The notes: a model not told the origin generated them from the sequence alone. DNA of 64,000 nucleotides from an uncultured Bacteroidales bacterium (GCA_937899245.1 CALDKB010000028.1:6665-70664), one strand, 5' to 3'. Positions 8,885 through 18,189 are shown, counted from the stretch's first letter. Made by a program: numbers and translations.

Positions 8885-9403
8885 CTAGAATAGTTCGCTC
8901 ACTTCCTGCTTCAACAAGTCTATTGCCTCCTGTGTAGGAGCTTTTTCAAGTTCAATAAGCTTTTCAAAAACCGCCTGGCTGAATACCATTGCGTTGTCCA
9001 TCGGATCCAACCCCTGCAGACACAAATTCAACATCTGGATTGTCTTTTCCTTTGCATTACGCGTTGCCTCCCACGCTTCAACCGAAACGTAGAGCTGCTG
9101 CGACAGATTATGCTCAAACTCCGCTCTGATTGCGATAAGCATCTGCCTATGCAACTCCATTACAGTCATATTCGGTGTCTGAAGCCTAATGATTACACTG
9201 TTTGGAGAAATCCTTTCAAGGAAAAGAATTACCCTCTCGTAAGCCTGCAACCTAAGCGGCGTTATGGTCTTCTGATTCTGAAGGACAACCTGTATCTTCT
9301 TGGTTTCTATATCCTTCTTCAACATCAATCTCAATACAATAATCGCTGTAGCTGCGACCAATACGGTCGGAATTGTAACTATTATTATCGTTTGCCAAAT
9401 CAT
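8885..9403 (-). CDS. small membrane-anchored protein of unknown function
   Basis: Start at the ATG at 9403 (an in-frame GTG at 9415 is possible). The 172-residue product has one N-terminal membrane span (about residues 3-26) followed by a soluble helical region with YERVILFLERISPN, MTVMELHRQM and a C-terminal leucine-rich amphipathic part. This pattern resembles a small conserved Bacteroidetes family of unknown function that I cannot name with certainty. The gene stands alone on the minus strand, between an exporter ATPase and an aminotransferase, and converges with zero spacing on the ATPase gene. Confidence 0.75.
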   Translation of the reverse strand: MIWQTIIIVTIPTVLVAATAIIVLRLMLKKDIETKKIQVVLQNQKTITPLRLQAYERVILFLERISPNSVIIRLQTPNMTVMELHRQMLIAIRAEFEHNLSQQLYVSVEAWEATRNAKEKTIQMLNLCLQGLDPMDNAMVFSQAVFEKLIELEKAPTQEAIDLLKQEVSELF

Positions 9404-9494
9404 CTTATATAACACTCATTTTTATGTTGTGCAATATTAGTAAATATAATTTAAAGAATTAACTTCGCAGTCAACTTTTTTAATTTCAAATACA

Positions 9495-10688
9495 ATGGAA
9501 AGAGTATCAAATAGATTGGAAAAAATGGCAGTATCGGCAACATTAGCCATGACTGCAAAAAGCCGTGAATTGCAGGCTCAAGGTATCGATGTTGTTAATT
9601 TAAGTATTGGAGAACCTGATTTCAACACTCCTGAATACATTAAGGAATCTGCCAAGAAGGCAATTGACGACAACTTTTCTCACTATCCGCCAGTTCCTGG
9701 CTACGAATCGTTAAAGAAAGCCGTTTGCGCAAAGTTCAAACGTGAAAATCACCTTGATTTCGAACCTGCAAACATTGTGGTTTCAACAGGTGCAAAGCAC
9801 TCCATTATGAATGTAATGCTTTCTTTAGTTAATCCTGGCGAAGAAGTTATTATTCCTGCTCCATATTGGGTTAGCTACATTGAAATGGTACGCTTCTGCG
9901 ACGGCGAGCCTGTTGTTATAAAGTGCAACATTGACTCCGACTTCAAGATGACCGCAGCACAACTTGAAAAAGCATTGTCGCCAAAGACAAGAGCTATCAT
10001 CTTCAGTTCTCCGTCAAACCCTACAGGTAGCCTTTACAGCAAATCAGAACTTAAGGCGATTGCCGACGTTCTTGCAAAATATCCGGATGTCATTGTTATT
10101 TCAGATGAAATATACGAGCACATCAACTTTGTTGGCGAACATGAAAGCATTGCACAATTCGAAGACATCAAGAGACGTTGTGTTGTAGTTAACGGTGTTT
10201 CAAAAGGTTACGCGATGACTGGTTGGAGAATCGGTTTCATCGCTGCTCCAGTATGGATTGCAAAGGCAGTTACAAAATTGCAGGGCCAGTTTACTTCAGG
10301 TGCATGCTCTATCGCACAAAAGGCAGCTGAAGCTGCACTTATCGCTGGCGACGAAGAATGCAAAAAGATGACTAAAATCTTCAAGACTCGCCGCGATCTC
10401 GTTCTCGGTCTATTGAAGGAAATCCCAGGACTAAAACTTAACACACCGCAAGGTGCTTTCTATATCTTCGCAGAAGTTTCTTCATTCTTCGGTAAAGAAG
10501 CAGACGGTGTTAAGATAAACACTTCCGACGACCTTGCCATGTACTTGCTCGAAAAGGCACACGTTGCAACCGTTGGTGGCATTTCTTTCGGTGCTCCTGA
10601 ATGCTTGCGCCTTTCATATGCTACAAGCGAAGACAGACTTATTGAAGCAGCTAAGAGACTTAAGGAAGCTCTCGCAAAATTGAAATAA
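9495..10688 (+). CDS. aspC: class I pyridoxal-phosphate aminotransferase (aspartate aminotransferase type)
   Basis: The 397-residue protein is a fold-type I aminotransferase of the bacterial aspartate aminotransferase group Ib, exchanging amino groups between aspartate (or aromatic amino acids) and 2-oxoglutarate. Visible features are SIGEPDF near residue 37-43, SSPSNPTGS near 173-181, SDEIYEH near 205, and the cofactor-binding Lys237 in NGVSKGYAMTGWRIG; the substrate-carboxylate arginine is in LRLSYA near 376. It is cytoplasmic and appears to be transcribed alone; a strong terminator follows. Exact substrate preference cannot be read from the sequence. Confidence 0.9.
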   Translation: MERVSNRLEKMAVSATLAMTAKSRELQAQGIDVVNLSIGEPDFNTPEYIKESAKKAIDDNFSHYPPVPGYESLKKAVCAKFKRENHLDFEPANIVVSTGAKHSIMNVMLSLVNPGEEVIIPAPYWVSYIEMVRFCDGEPVVIKCNIDSDFKMTAAQLEKALSPKTRAIIFSSPSNPTGSLYSKSELKAIADVLAKYPDVIVISDEIYEHINFVGEHESIAQFEDIKRRCVVVNGVSKGYAMTGWRIGFIAAPVWIAKAVTKLQGQFTSGACSIAQKAAEAALIAGDEECKKMTKIFKTRRDLVLGLLKEIPGLKLNTPQGAFYIFAEVSSFFGKEADGVKINTSDDLAMYLLEKAHVATVGGISFGAPECLRLSYATSEDRLIEAAKRLKEALAKLK

Positions 10689-10711
10689 GTAAAATATTAT
10701 TTTACACATAC

Positions 10712-10758
10712 ATCCCCATTCCTAATCCAGAACTAAAACGGAATGGGGATTTTTTTTA
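10712..10758 (+). terminator. Rho-independent terminator of aspC
   Basis: ATCCCCATTCC (10712-10722) pairs with GGAATGGGGAT (10740-10750), followed by eight Ts. Confidence 0.85.
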
Positions 10759-10770
10759 CTATCTGCACAA

Positions 10771-10807
10771 AAATAAAAAGGTCTCGCGATGCGAGATCTT
10801 TTTATTT
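10771..10807. terminator. Hairpin with A/T flanks, probable terminator for the minus-strand lipoprotein gene
   Basis: A 17-bp stem (10771-10787 with 10791-10807, one wobble position) around a 3-base loop, with A/T-rich arms on both sides. It lies 18 bases beyond the stop of the gene at 10825 on the minus strand. The GGTCTCG stem recurs in the terminator at 34162. Confidence 0.7.
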
Positions 10808-10824
10808 TTTGCTTTAAGCAGATA

Positions 10825-11046
10825 TTATCTGCACTTTATTTCAGTTGTGTTACCCAAAAGTGTAGCGCTTGAACTTAAATCAGAGCACTTATCAACACCT
10901 GCAGCCTTAAGATCATCCTTATCAAAAACTACTTCTGAATTTTCGATAAATTCTCCGTTCAAATAAGTCTTGCATTTACATTCGCTGCAAGATGCCATTG
11001 CGAACAACAAACCTGCTGCAGCCAAAACAACTAATAATTTTTTCAT
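10825..11046 (-). CDS. Cys-rich mini-lipoprotein 1
   Basis: A 73-residue product with a type II signal peptide ending FAMASC. The mature part has a CxC pair right after the lipid-anchored Cys (SCSECKC), then YLNGEF, one mid-chain Cys (DKCSD) and a Cys second from the end. The same spacing is found in the two genes upstream (11154 and 11414), so the three are paralogues: lipobox Cys, CxC, aromatic-x-(N/D)-G, mid Cys, terminal (I/V)(K/R)C. It has its own -7 element at 11095 and a terminator downstream. Function is unknown; the four conserved Cys could form disulfides or bind metal. Confidence 0.75.
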   Translation of the reverse strand: MKKLLVVLAAAGLLFAMASCSECKCKTYLNGEFIENSEVVFDKDDLKAAGVDKCSDLSSSATLLGNTTEIKCR

Positions 11047-11094
11047 TTCAATAAAATTTTAAATTAATAAATTCTGTTATTTTTTTTAGGAATG

Positions 11095-11102
11095 CAAAGA
11101 TA
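11095..11102 (-). promoter_or_regulatory. -7 promoter element for mini-lipoprotein 1
   Basis: TATCTTTG on the minus strand (perfect TAnnTTTG), 48 bases before the start of the gene at 11046. No clear TTG at the usual distance. Confidence 0.45.
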
Positions 11103-11153
11103 ACAAAAAATTGCCAATGTCACAGTTTATTTGTTAAAGGTATTTTAAATTTT

Positions 11154-11396
11154 CTATTCGCATCGGATACCAGTCTGTGTTTCTTCATCATAACCAAGTC
11201 CCAATGCGCTATAATAATCCTCCAGTTCGGCACAATTTCTAGCATTTAGCTTATTAATGTCCTCTTGCTCGTATACGACAGGATTGTTATCAACATTCTT
11301 GCCATCAACCCACTTCGAGCATGTGCATTGCTGATTGCACGACACCAGGGCAATAGCGCCCAAAGCCACAACTACAACAATAGCTATTTTCTTCAT
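11154..11396 (-). CDS. Cys-rich mini-lipoprotein 2
   Basis: An 80-residue product with signal peptide ending IALVSC. The mature sequence repeats the pattern of its neighbours: CNQQCTC, WVDG, mid Cys in ARNCAEL and a terminal IRCE. It begins 17 bases after mini-lipoprotein 3 and probably shares a transcript with that gene and with the M43 metalloprotease. The mature part is acidic. I recognise no known family; the triplication next to a secreted protease suggests a role at the outer membrane surface or periplasm, which is an inference only. Confidence 0.75.
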   Translation of the reverse strand: MKKIAIVVVVALGAIALVSCNQQCTCSKWVDGKNVDNNPVVYEQEDINKLNARNCAELEDYYSALGLGYDEETQTGIRCE

Positions 11397-11413
11397 AATT
11401 ATTCTTTATAATT

Positions 11414-11620
11414 CTAATTACACTTTACTTCGCTTATCACATTTCCTGTTTCTGCAGAAAACTCAAAAACAGAACAGCTAGTCTGTTCTCCAGACAAAGT
11501 CTCTGTTGTTTCATTTACCAACTGCCCGTTAGTATATGTCCGGCAAACACAAGTACGTTCACACGAAGCAAGCATAACGCAAAAGCCGATGGCAAACAAT
11601 ACTGCCAGAAACTTTTTCAT
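11414..11620 (-). CDS. Cys-rich mini-lipoprotein 3
   Basis: A 68-residue product with signal peptide ending MLASC. Mature part: CERTCVC, YTNGQ, mid Cys (TSCSV) and terminal VKCN, aligning with the other two mini-lipoproteins. Its start lies 1 base after the stop of the upstream M43 metalloprotease gene (11622), so the two are tightly coupled and probably co-translated. Function unknown. Confidence 0.77.
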   Translation of the reverse strand: MKKFLAVLFAIGFCVMLASCERTCVCRTYTNGQLVNETTETLSGEQTSCSVFEFSAETGNVISEVKCN

Positions 11621-11621
11621 C

Positions 11622-13715
11622 TTAGTTCTCCTTTACAACCTTAACTGTCTTGCATCCAGATTCGCCAAATACCTTCAAGAAATAAACTCCATCAGGCATA
11701 TTGCCGAAAACAGATCCCAAATTAACATGAGACCCATATTCATAACCAGAATAGAGGTTTCTTCCCATAATATCGAAAATATCGACTTCATGCTCGCCAT
11801 CACCAGGCAAATCAACAAACAAATCGTTCTGGAAAGGATTTGGATATACCGACATGTTCTGTTCCATAGCATCCTCAACCGCAGTTGTCTTATATGAATA
11901 CGACAGGTCGTCAATATAAATCGTATTTCCATACTTATTGTTGCTCTGAATTATCAATCTGAAATTCTCGCCTTTTACTTTACTTGCCGGAACGGTAAAT
12001 GTATGGTCCTTCCACTCATCATAAGACGGAACATAATTTTTCGGACGATCTACAACTGCAGAGATAAGACCAGAACCTGATAATGCGTGTCCCAACCTCA
12101 ATGTGTCGCCACATGAATTCGAATAATAGAAATACAATTCATCAGAGTATGGATCCTCGCTCTTCTTGGCTGCCGCAACTTTGAAAGAAATCTCCAAAGG
12201 AACGCTATCATGATCTATGTGAATGTTAGGCAAATAAATTTTATTTTTCTGATTAGAAACTCGTGAATTTCTGATTCTTAAAGACTTGCCAGAATATCCA
12301 TTTTCGTTCTGTGTCCAGCTTTCCACTCCCGGATTCCACCAGTTATCGTCTCCTTCCGATGCATCGGCCACATAATTCTCAACATAAAAGTCATTACCGT
12401 CGTTATCGTCGCACAACGGGAAGGTCGATGTCTCAAAATGCTCAGTATATGGAATTGAATACCCATCGGCCTTATCGTAAACCCTGACAGCATCTTCCTT
12501 AACATAAGTATTACCATCTACAGAATTTTCAACATATAATTCGGCATCATACAAACCTGACTCGTCATAGAGAATTGTAGGATTCTCCTCTCCTGTCGAT
12601 GAAGGTGTTCCGCCGTCAAAACTCCACATACGATAATCTATGGCGGTTGTATTATATGTATAGTCATTGTATGAAACCGTAGCTCCCGCACAAATCATAG
12701 TTTTATTCTGATTGAAATCTGCTATTGGCGAACATTCTTCAAAAACATAGCCGTCGTTTGTACCGGTTGCAATCCTATTTTCCTCTGTCCACAAATTATT
12801 TCTATACGACACGTCAGAATTCAAAGTTGCACGCATAGCTGCGGCCTGACCATTTGTAAACATTTTGTAACAGTAACTATACTCCATAAAGTTCTGAACG
12901 TTATCGAGACTTCCACAAGTTACCGCATTTATGTTGCAAGATGTATGTCCGATTGTATTTGGCGTATCATCGATTCCGTCATCAATATCGCAATTTTCTG
13001 GCAGCCCCGGATCGTTTGTACTTCCCCACGGATGCGCCAAATTCAAGAAATGACCTATTTCATGCGTCAAGGCTACGTCAAGGTAATCCCACAGCAAAAT
13101 AACACCGTCCCACTCATCTGGTGCCGTACCAGGATAATAAGACCATCCTGCAGCATTTCCAGACAAAGACTTGACGGACCAGATATTCAAATACTTTGAA
13201 TTGTCCCACGAACCTGAGACTTCCTTGGCTTGCTCTCCACCGCCATTGGTTGTAGGCGAACATGTTCGAGTAACACCCATTGTGCAATTTCCGTACGGAT
13301 CCTTACGAGCCAAGCGAAACTCTATCTTGGTATCGGCGGCTATCGGCTTGAATTCCTCCTTTATTGCAGCCGTATCCGAACGCATCTTCCTATAATCCTT
13401 GTTCAGCTGATCCAATACCGCCTCAATATACTCATACGAAACATTTTCCTCGCCATACTCATGAACGATATGGAAAACTACAGGGATAACATACACCTCG
13501 TCGTCTTCTCGCTTGGGATTGTTCTTTATATATTCCCTAACAAAATCATTAAGTTTTGCTCTATTAAGCGCCACCTGTGGATTATGAGCAACTAGTAATG
13601 AATATACGGAATCAGTTCCACAACGCAACCAACCATCACTATCCGTCTCCTGTCTTTGTTGCGAAAACACTTGAAGCGAAATAGCAATACCTATAATTAA
13701 CAATAAGAATCTCAT
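11622..13715 (-). CDS. secreted M43 (pappalysin-like) metalloprotease with T9SS sorting domain
   Basis: A 697-residue exported zinc protease. After a signal peptide (about 1-19) comes the M43 catalytic domain with the zinc motif HEIGHFLNLAH (His218, Glu219, His222, His228) and a Met-turn near Met277 (FMEYS). A PKD-like domain follows at about 330-415 (YRMWSFDGG), then a jelly-roll-like domain at about 425-610 and a C-terminal type A T9SS sorting domain from about 620 (VYPNPFQN, DGVYFLKV, final KVVKEN). The tail is removed during export in known T9SS cargo. It is followed after 1 base by three Cys-rich mini-lipoproteins. Specificity cannot be read; relatives include cytophagalysins and karilysin-like accessory proteases. 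Confidence 0.92.
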   Translation of the reverse strand: MRFLLLIIGIAISLQVFSQQRQETDSDGWLRCGTDSVYSLLVAHNPQVALNRAKLNDFVREYIKNNPKREDDEVYVIPVVFHIVHEYGEENVSYEYIEAVLDQLNKDYRKMRSDTAAIKEEFKPIAADTKIEFRLARKDPYGNCTMGVTRTCSPTTNGGGEQAKEVSGSWDNSKYLNIWSVKSLSGNAAGWSYYPGTAPDEWDGVILLWDYLDVALTHEIGHFLNLAHPWGSTNDPGLPENCDIDDGIDDTPNTIGHTSCNINAVTCGSLDNVQNFMEYSYCYKMFTNGQAAAMRATLNSDVSYRNNLWTEENRIATGTNDGYVFEECSPIADFNQNKTMICAGATVSYNDYTYNTTAIDYRMWSFDGGTPSSTGEENPTILYDESGLYDAELYVENSVDGNTYVKEDAVRVYDKADGYSIPYTEHFETSTFPLCDDNDGNDFYVENYVADASEGDDNWWNPGVESWTQNENGYSGKSLRIRNSRVSNQKNKIYLPNIHIDHDSVPLEISFKVAAAKKSEDPYSDELYFYYSNSCGDTLRLGHALSGSGLISAVVDRPKNYVPSYDEWKDHTFTVPASKVKGENFRLIIQSNNKYGNTIYIDDLSYSYKTTAVEDAMEQNMSVYPNPFQNDLFVDLPGDGEHEVDIFDIMGRNLYSGYEYGSHVNLGSVFGNMPDGVYFLKVFGESGCKTVKVVKEN

Positions 13716-13819
13716 TGCTTAAAATATTTTTTCGCAAAAGAAATAAAAAAGAACGATACACCAATTATTTATTTGAAAAATCACAAAAGAGACCGCTATG
13801 ACATTACGCCGAAAAGCAG

Positions 13820-13827
13820 TAACTTTG
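13820..13827 (+). promoter_or_regulatory. -7 promoter element of uvrB
   Basis: TAACTTTG, a perfect match, 24 bases before the ATG at 13852. It lies downstream of an earlier in-frame ATG at 13798, which therefore should not be the start. Confidence 0.5.
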
Positions 13828-13851
13828 CAAGCTCAAAAAAGGCACCTGCGA

Positions 13852-15870
13852 ATGGAATACGAATTACTATCTGAATATAAGCCCACTGGCGATCAGCCAC
13901 AAGCAATAATGGAGCTGACCAACGGCCTTCTTCGAAACCAGAAGCACCAGACGCTGCTTGGCGTTACAGGTAGCGGAAAGACTTTCACAATTGCCAATGT
14001 AATCAAGAATGCCGGTTGCCCTGCCCTTGTGTTAAGCCACAACAAGACCCTTGCTGCACAGCTATATTCAGAATTCAAGGCATTTTTCCCAAACAACGCC
14101 GTGGAATATTTCGTATCGTATTACGACTATTACCAGCCAGAAGCATACCTGCCAACGACCGATACATATATAGAAAAAGACTTGTCGATAAATGACGAGA
14201 TAGAAAAAATGCGACTCAGCGCCACAAGCGCACTGCTGTCGGGACGAAAAGATGTAATTGTCGTATGCTCTGTATCATGCATCTACGGCATCGGAAATCC
14301 AGATGACTTTCATGCCAATACGATAAAAATTTCTAGAGGCGATAATATTGGTCGTGACAATTTACTGCGAAAACTTGTTGATTCGCTGTATTTTAGGAGC
14401 GAAGTGGAATTCAAGCGCAGTTCCTTCAGAGTTAAAGGCGATATCGTTGACGTTTTCCTTGCCCACCACGACCTTGCCATCAGAATTGCATTCTGGGACG
14501 ACGAAGTCGAAGACATATATTCTTTCGATCCATATTCGGGCGAAAAAATCGAACCTCTGGAAACTGCATGCATCTACCCGGCAAACATATTCGTCACGAC
14601 TAAGGAGAAAACCATCTCTGCCATAAGACAAATTCAAGACGACCTTGTACTACAAACCGAATATTTCCGCAAGGAAGGCAAAACGCTCGAAGCAAAACGT
14701 CTCGAGGAACGGGTTACCTATGATATGGAAATGATAAAGGAACTTGGATATTGCAGCGGGATAGAAAACTACTCTCGTTATTTCGACGGGCGGAAACCAG
14801 GAGGAAGACCATTCTGCCTTATAGACTTCTTTCCGAAGGACTTTATTACAGTTATCGACGAAAGTCATGTTACCATTCCACAGATTGGGGCAATGATTGG
14901 TGGCGACAGATCAAGAAAAACCAACCTTGTAAACTATGGTTTCAGGTTGCCAGCAGCATTGGACAACCGACCACTAACACTTCCGGAATTCGAGTCGATG
15001 GTTGACCGCGTCATATATGTAAGCGCAACTCCAGCCGACTACGAACTGCAGAAAAGCGAAGGCGTCGTGGTGGAACAAATCATAAGGCCAACAGGGTTGC
15101 TTGATCCTATAATAGAAGTCAGACCTACCGAAAATCAGGTTGACGACCTAATGAACGAAATCAACATACGAGCAAAGAACGACGAAAGGGTACTGGTAAC
15201 AACACTGACCAAACGTATGGCCGAAGAACTTGCAAAATACTTCCACAAATACGGCATTCGCTGCGAATACATACATTCGGATGTCGAAACCCTGGAACGA
15301 GTACGAATATTATCAGACCTCAGGGAAGGCCTTTTCGACGTGCTGATTGGTGTCAACCTTCTCCGCGAAGGACTTGACTTACCCGAAGTTTCCCTTGTCG
15401 CTATAATCGATGCCGACAAAGAGGGCTTTCTCCGTTCCGACAGGTCGCTCACACAAACAGCCGGAAGAGCAGCAAGAAATATCAACGGCAAGGTGATTAT
15501 GTATGCCGACAAGATCACCGGTTCGATGAAAAGAACAATTGACCAAACCAACTACCGCCGCGAAAAGCAGATGAAGTACAATCAGGAGCACAACATAACT
15601 CCAAGGCAAATCGTAAAGAGCAATTCCCCGAACATGCTCAACACAAAGAAAGAAATCTACGAGCAAGCTGAAGACATACAGGCAATGCTTGCCGCAGATC
15701 CAATCGTTCCATACATGAGCGATGTAGCTTTAGAAAAAGCAATCAGGAACTCTGAAAAACAAATGGAAGCAGCATCTGCGAAACTCGATTTCCTTGAAGC
15801 CGCAAAATTCAGGGACGAGATGTTTGCATACAAGCAAGAGCTTGAACGAAGACGCAAAGAACAAAAGTAA
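13852..15870 (+). CDS. uvrB: excinuclease ABC subunit B
   Basis: UvrB is the DNA-damage-verifying helicase subunit of the nucleotide excision repair complex. With the ATG at 13852 the protein has 672 residues and begins MEYELLSEYKPTGDQPQAI, exactly as family members do. An ATG at 13798 would add 18 residues that look unlike UvrB and would start upstream of the -7 element. Walker A GVTGSGKT lies at 37-44, the beta-hairpin region YYDYYQPEAY at about 91-100, DESH and the helicase motifs SATP, TTLTKRMAE and QTAGRAARN follow, and the C-terminal UVR domain (EKQMEAASAKLDFLEAAKFRDE) at about 625-660 contacts UvrC. Confidence 0.97.
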   Translation: MEYELLSEYKPTGDQPQAIMELTNGLLRNQKHQTLLGVTGSGKTFTIANVIKNAGCPALVLSHNKTLAAQLYSEFKAFFPNNAVEYFVSYYDYYQPEAYLPTTDTYIEKDLSINDEIEKMRLSATSALLSGRKDVIVVCSVSCIYGIGNPDDFHANTIKISRGDNIGRDNLLRKLVDSLYFRSEVEFKRSSFRVKGDIVDVFLAHHDLAIRIAFWDDEVEDIYSFDPYSGEKIEPLETACIYPANIFVTTKEKTISAIRQIQDDLVLQTEYFRKEGKTLEAKRLEERVTYDMEMIKELGYCSGIENYSRYFDGRKPGGRPFCLIDFFPKDFITVIDESHVTIPQIGAMIGGDRSRKTNLVNYGFRLPAALDNRPLTLPEFESMVDRVIYVSATPADYELQKSEGVVVEQIIRPTGLLDPIIEVRPTENQVDDLMNEINIRAKNDERVLVTTLTKRMAEELAKYFHKYGIRCEYIHSDVETLERVRILSDLREGLFDVLIGVNLLREGLDLPEVSLVAIIDADKEGFLRSDRSLTQTAGRAARNINGKVIMYADKITGSMKRTIDQTNYRREKQMKYNQEHNITPRQIVKSNSPNMLNTKKEIYEQAEDIQAMLAADPIVPYMSDVALEKAIRNSEKQMEAASAKLDFLEAAKFRDEMFAYKQELERRRKEQK

Positions 15871-15989
15871 ATTCGCAATACACAAAGCGTTATACACAAG
15901 AGTTCCATTTTAAACAAACCTTGTTGATAACATCATTAAAAAAAAGGCAAAAAAAGGACTCATAAATTTCATGTATTAAAAAAAAGTTA

Positions 15990-15997
15990 TAATTTTG
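15990..15997 (+). promoter_or_regulatory. -7 promoter element of the C10 protease gene
   Basis: TAATTTTG, a perfect match, 33 bases before the start codon at 16031. The region upstream is A-rich with no TTG at the expected spacing. Confidence 0.45.
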
Positions 15998-16030
15998 CCA
16001 AAATAAATTAATGAGTAAAAAAGGTTTTTT

Positions 16031-18076
16031 ATGAAAAGATTTAGTTTAGTGATAGCCTTATTGTTAGCTACACAATTCATGTTTGCACAGAATACGTCTA
16101 CCACGGTTAGCGCAAAAGAGGCAATGAATTATGGATTGTCTTACATTAAAGCTCAGTATCCTAGCCGAGCTAATTTTAGTGTTAGTTCATATGAATTGTT
16201 GAAGTCCGAATCTACAGGAAAGGATTGCTTCCACGTTTTCAATTTCGAAAATGGAGGTTTTGCAATCGTTTGTGCTGACAGAAGAGGTATTCCTGTTCTT
16301 GGCTATTCAGACGAAGGTGAATTTATTTTCTCAGAAGGTTCATTGTCTTCCCAGAATTGGATTAGACAATACATGCAGCAGCTTGACATCATCGAAGCAA
16401 AAGACCAGCCTTTGACAGATGCAAACATTGCAGCATGGGATCAAACTGTTACTAGATCAAATGTTAGAGGTGTAGAACAGCTTATCCATACCAAATGGAA
16501 TCAAGATTATCCATACAATATGTTATGCCCGGAACACTCTCAGGGAGATTATGGTCACACATATACCGGTTGTGTTGCAACAGCAATGGCTCAGGTTATG
16601 AAATACTGGAACTACCCACAGAGCGGAACTGGCAAATTGACATACTTCTGGGGAAGCTGGGATACCATCAACCTTGCAGAAACAACTTACCAATGGGACT
16701 TGATGCCAAACGAATTTAGATTCAACTCCACAGCAGAGGAGAAAGAAGCAGTTGCAACCCTCATGTTCCATGTTGGCGTTTCAATCAATATGGATTACGG
16801 CTACGATGCTTCAGGAACTCAGACCGAATATACAGTTGATGCTTTAAGATACAACTTCGGCTACAGAAATGGCGTTAACTACAAGCAGAGAGACAACGGC
16901 GCTACCTCAGCAGAAAGCTTCGAACACTACTATGGCAACGACACTATCTGGTGCAGAATGCTTATTGAAGAACTGGATATGCACAGACCTATTATTTATA
17001 GCGGACATAGTTCAGAAGCTGGTCACGCTTGGGTTTGCGACGGCTACAGAATCGACTCTGATGGTTCTACTAAATTCCATATGAATTGGGGTTGGGGCGG
17101 TTACCACGATGGTTGGTTTGCAATCGACAACCTGTTGACTTCCGCAACTGCAACTGGTGACGAAAACAACTTCATGTATGGTCAGGGCGCTGTATTCAAC
17201 CTCGCTGTTCCTGATAACACAGTAGCTCCTTTCTGCATGCAGAACCAGACAAATGTTTACGAAGAAGAATATTGGAATATCAACGATGGTAGCTATGCAA
17301 ACTTCTACAAGGAAAACACTAGCTGCGACTGGGTTGTAAAGATTAAAGACTATGAAACCGACACATTACTTTACTATTTCAACTACTTTGAATTAGGAGC
17401 AGGTGACGAACTTAAGATTTATGCAGGCGAAGATGCAAACGGACAATTGCTATATACATTTTATGATGGCAACGAACCTACTGATACAATTAAATATATA
17501 GGTACACCTATTTATATTCAGTTCATTTCCGATGCAGAAGATCAAGCAAGAGGATGGGAAATGCATTACGAAGCAATGAGATATCCGTTTACAATTACAA
17601 CTAACGTAATTGGTACAGGAGGTACTGTTAATCACTTAGGTGCTTTCCCTGTTATGAATGGCTCAACTTTAACAATACAAATGACACCAAGTGCAGGCTA
17701 TACAGTAACAGAATTTGTTATCGATGGAGTTTTGACACTTTCTGGTTCAGGACAAAACGATGAAATTGCATATACATTCACAAATATCAAAGCAAACCAT
17801 ACTATTGATGTAACATTTGGTCCTGCTGCTGTTGAAGACGAAGCTGCTGCAAACGTAGCTATCTTCCCGAACCCAAGCAACGGCAAATTCAGCATCGATC
17901 TTGGCGACATGAATGCTAACGCCTACATGATTTTTGATGTAAACGGACGTATGGTTGAAGAAAACACAATCAATGGCAACCACATTGATTTCGATATGAA
18001 TCTTGCTGCAGGAACATATTTCATTAGAATTGTTTCCAACGACAAGGTTAATGTAGAAAAGATTGTAATTGAATAA
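16031..18076 (+). CDS. secreted C10 (streptopain/interpain-like) cysteine protease with T9SS sorting domain
   Basis: A 681-residue secreted cysteine protease. Signal peptide 1-19; inhibitory propeptide about 20-145; catalytic domain about 146-400 with the nucleophile Cys181 in YTGCVATAMAQVM, His332 in GHAWVCDGY and the C10 signature MNWGWGG at 351-357. A CUB-like domain spans about 405-520, then a short InlB-B-like repeat (GTGGTVNHLG, about 535-590), and a T9SS sorting domain from about 605 (IFPNPSNGKF, AAGTYFIRIV, final KIVIE). Relatives are streptopain of Streptococcus and interpain A of Prevotella. It is a single-gene unit between its own -7 element and a terminator. Confidence 0.93.
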   Translation: MKRFSLVIALLLATQFMFAQNTSTTVSAKEAMNYGLSYIKAQYPSRANFSVSSYELLKSESTGKDCFHVFNFENGGFAIVCADRRGIPVLGYSDEGEFIFSEGSLSSQNWIRQYMQQLDIIEAKDQPLTDANIAAWDQTVTRSNVRGVEQLIHTKWNQDYPYNMLCPEHSQGDYGHTYTGCVATAMAQVMKYWNYPQSGTGKLTYFWGSWDTINLAETTYQWDLMPNEFRFNSTAEEKEAVATLMFHVGVSINMDYGYDASGTQTEYTVDALRYNFGYRNGVNYKQRDNGATSAESFEHYYGNDTIWCRMLIEELDMHRPIIYSGHSSEAGHAWVCDGYRIDSDGSTKFHMNWGWGGYHDGWFAIDNLLTSATATGDENNFMYGQGAVFNLAVPDNTVAPFCMQNQTNVYEEEYWNINDGSYANFYKENTSCDWVVKIKDYETDTLLYYFNYFELGAGDELKIYAGEDANGQLLYTFYDGNEPTDTIKYIGTPIYIQFISDAEDQARGWEMHYEAMRYPFTITTNVIGTGGTVNHLGAFPVMNGSTLTIQMTPSAGYTVTEFVIDGVLTLSGSGQNDEIAYTFTNIKANHTIDVTFGPAAVEDEAAANVAIFPNPSNGKFSIDLGDMNANAYMIFDVNGRMVEENTINGNHIDFDMNLAAGTYFIRIVSNDKVNVEKIVIE

Positions 18077-18095
18077 TTATCAATCAAGATAAAGG

Positions 18096-18126
18096 AAACG
18101 GCTTCTTTTTGAAGCCGTTTTTTTTT
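18096..18126 (+). terminator. Rho-independent terminator of the C10 protease gene
   Basis: AAACGGCTTC pairs with GAAGCCGTTT around TTTTT, followed by more Ts. Confidence 0.88.
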
Positions 18127-18189
18127 ACTTTAAACACAAGCATTGGAAAAATACTAATAACTTTATCTACAGATAATGGTATAAATCCT

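Noticed and set aside
13798..13851. Earlier ATG for uvrB
   Set aside because: It lies before the -7 element and adds 18 residues not seen in UvrB proteins.
15890..15930. Two DnaA-box-like 9-mers (TTATACACA and the complement of TTATCAACA) in an A-rich spacer, and a third near 18163
   Set aside because: Each has one mismatch, they are too few, and no dnaA, dnaN or gidA-type gene is nearby. Not enough to call a replication origin.
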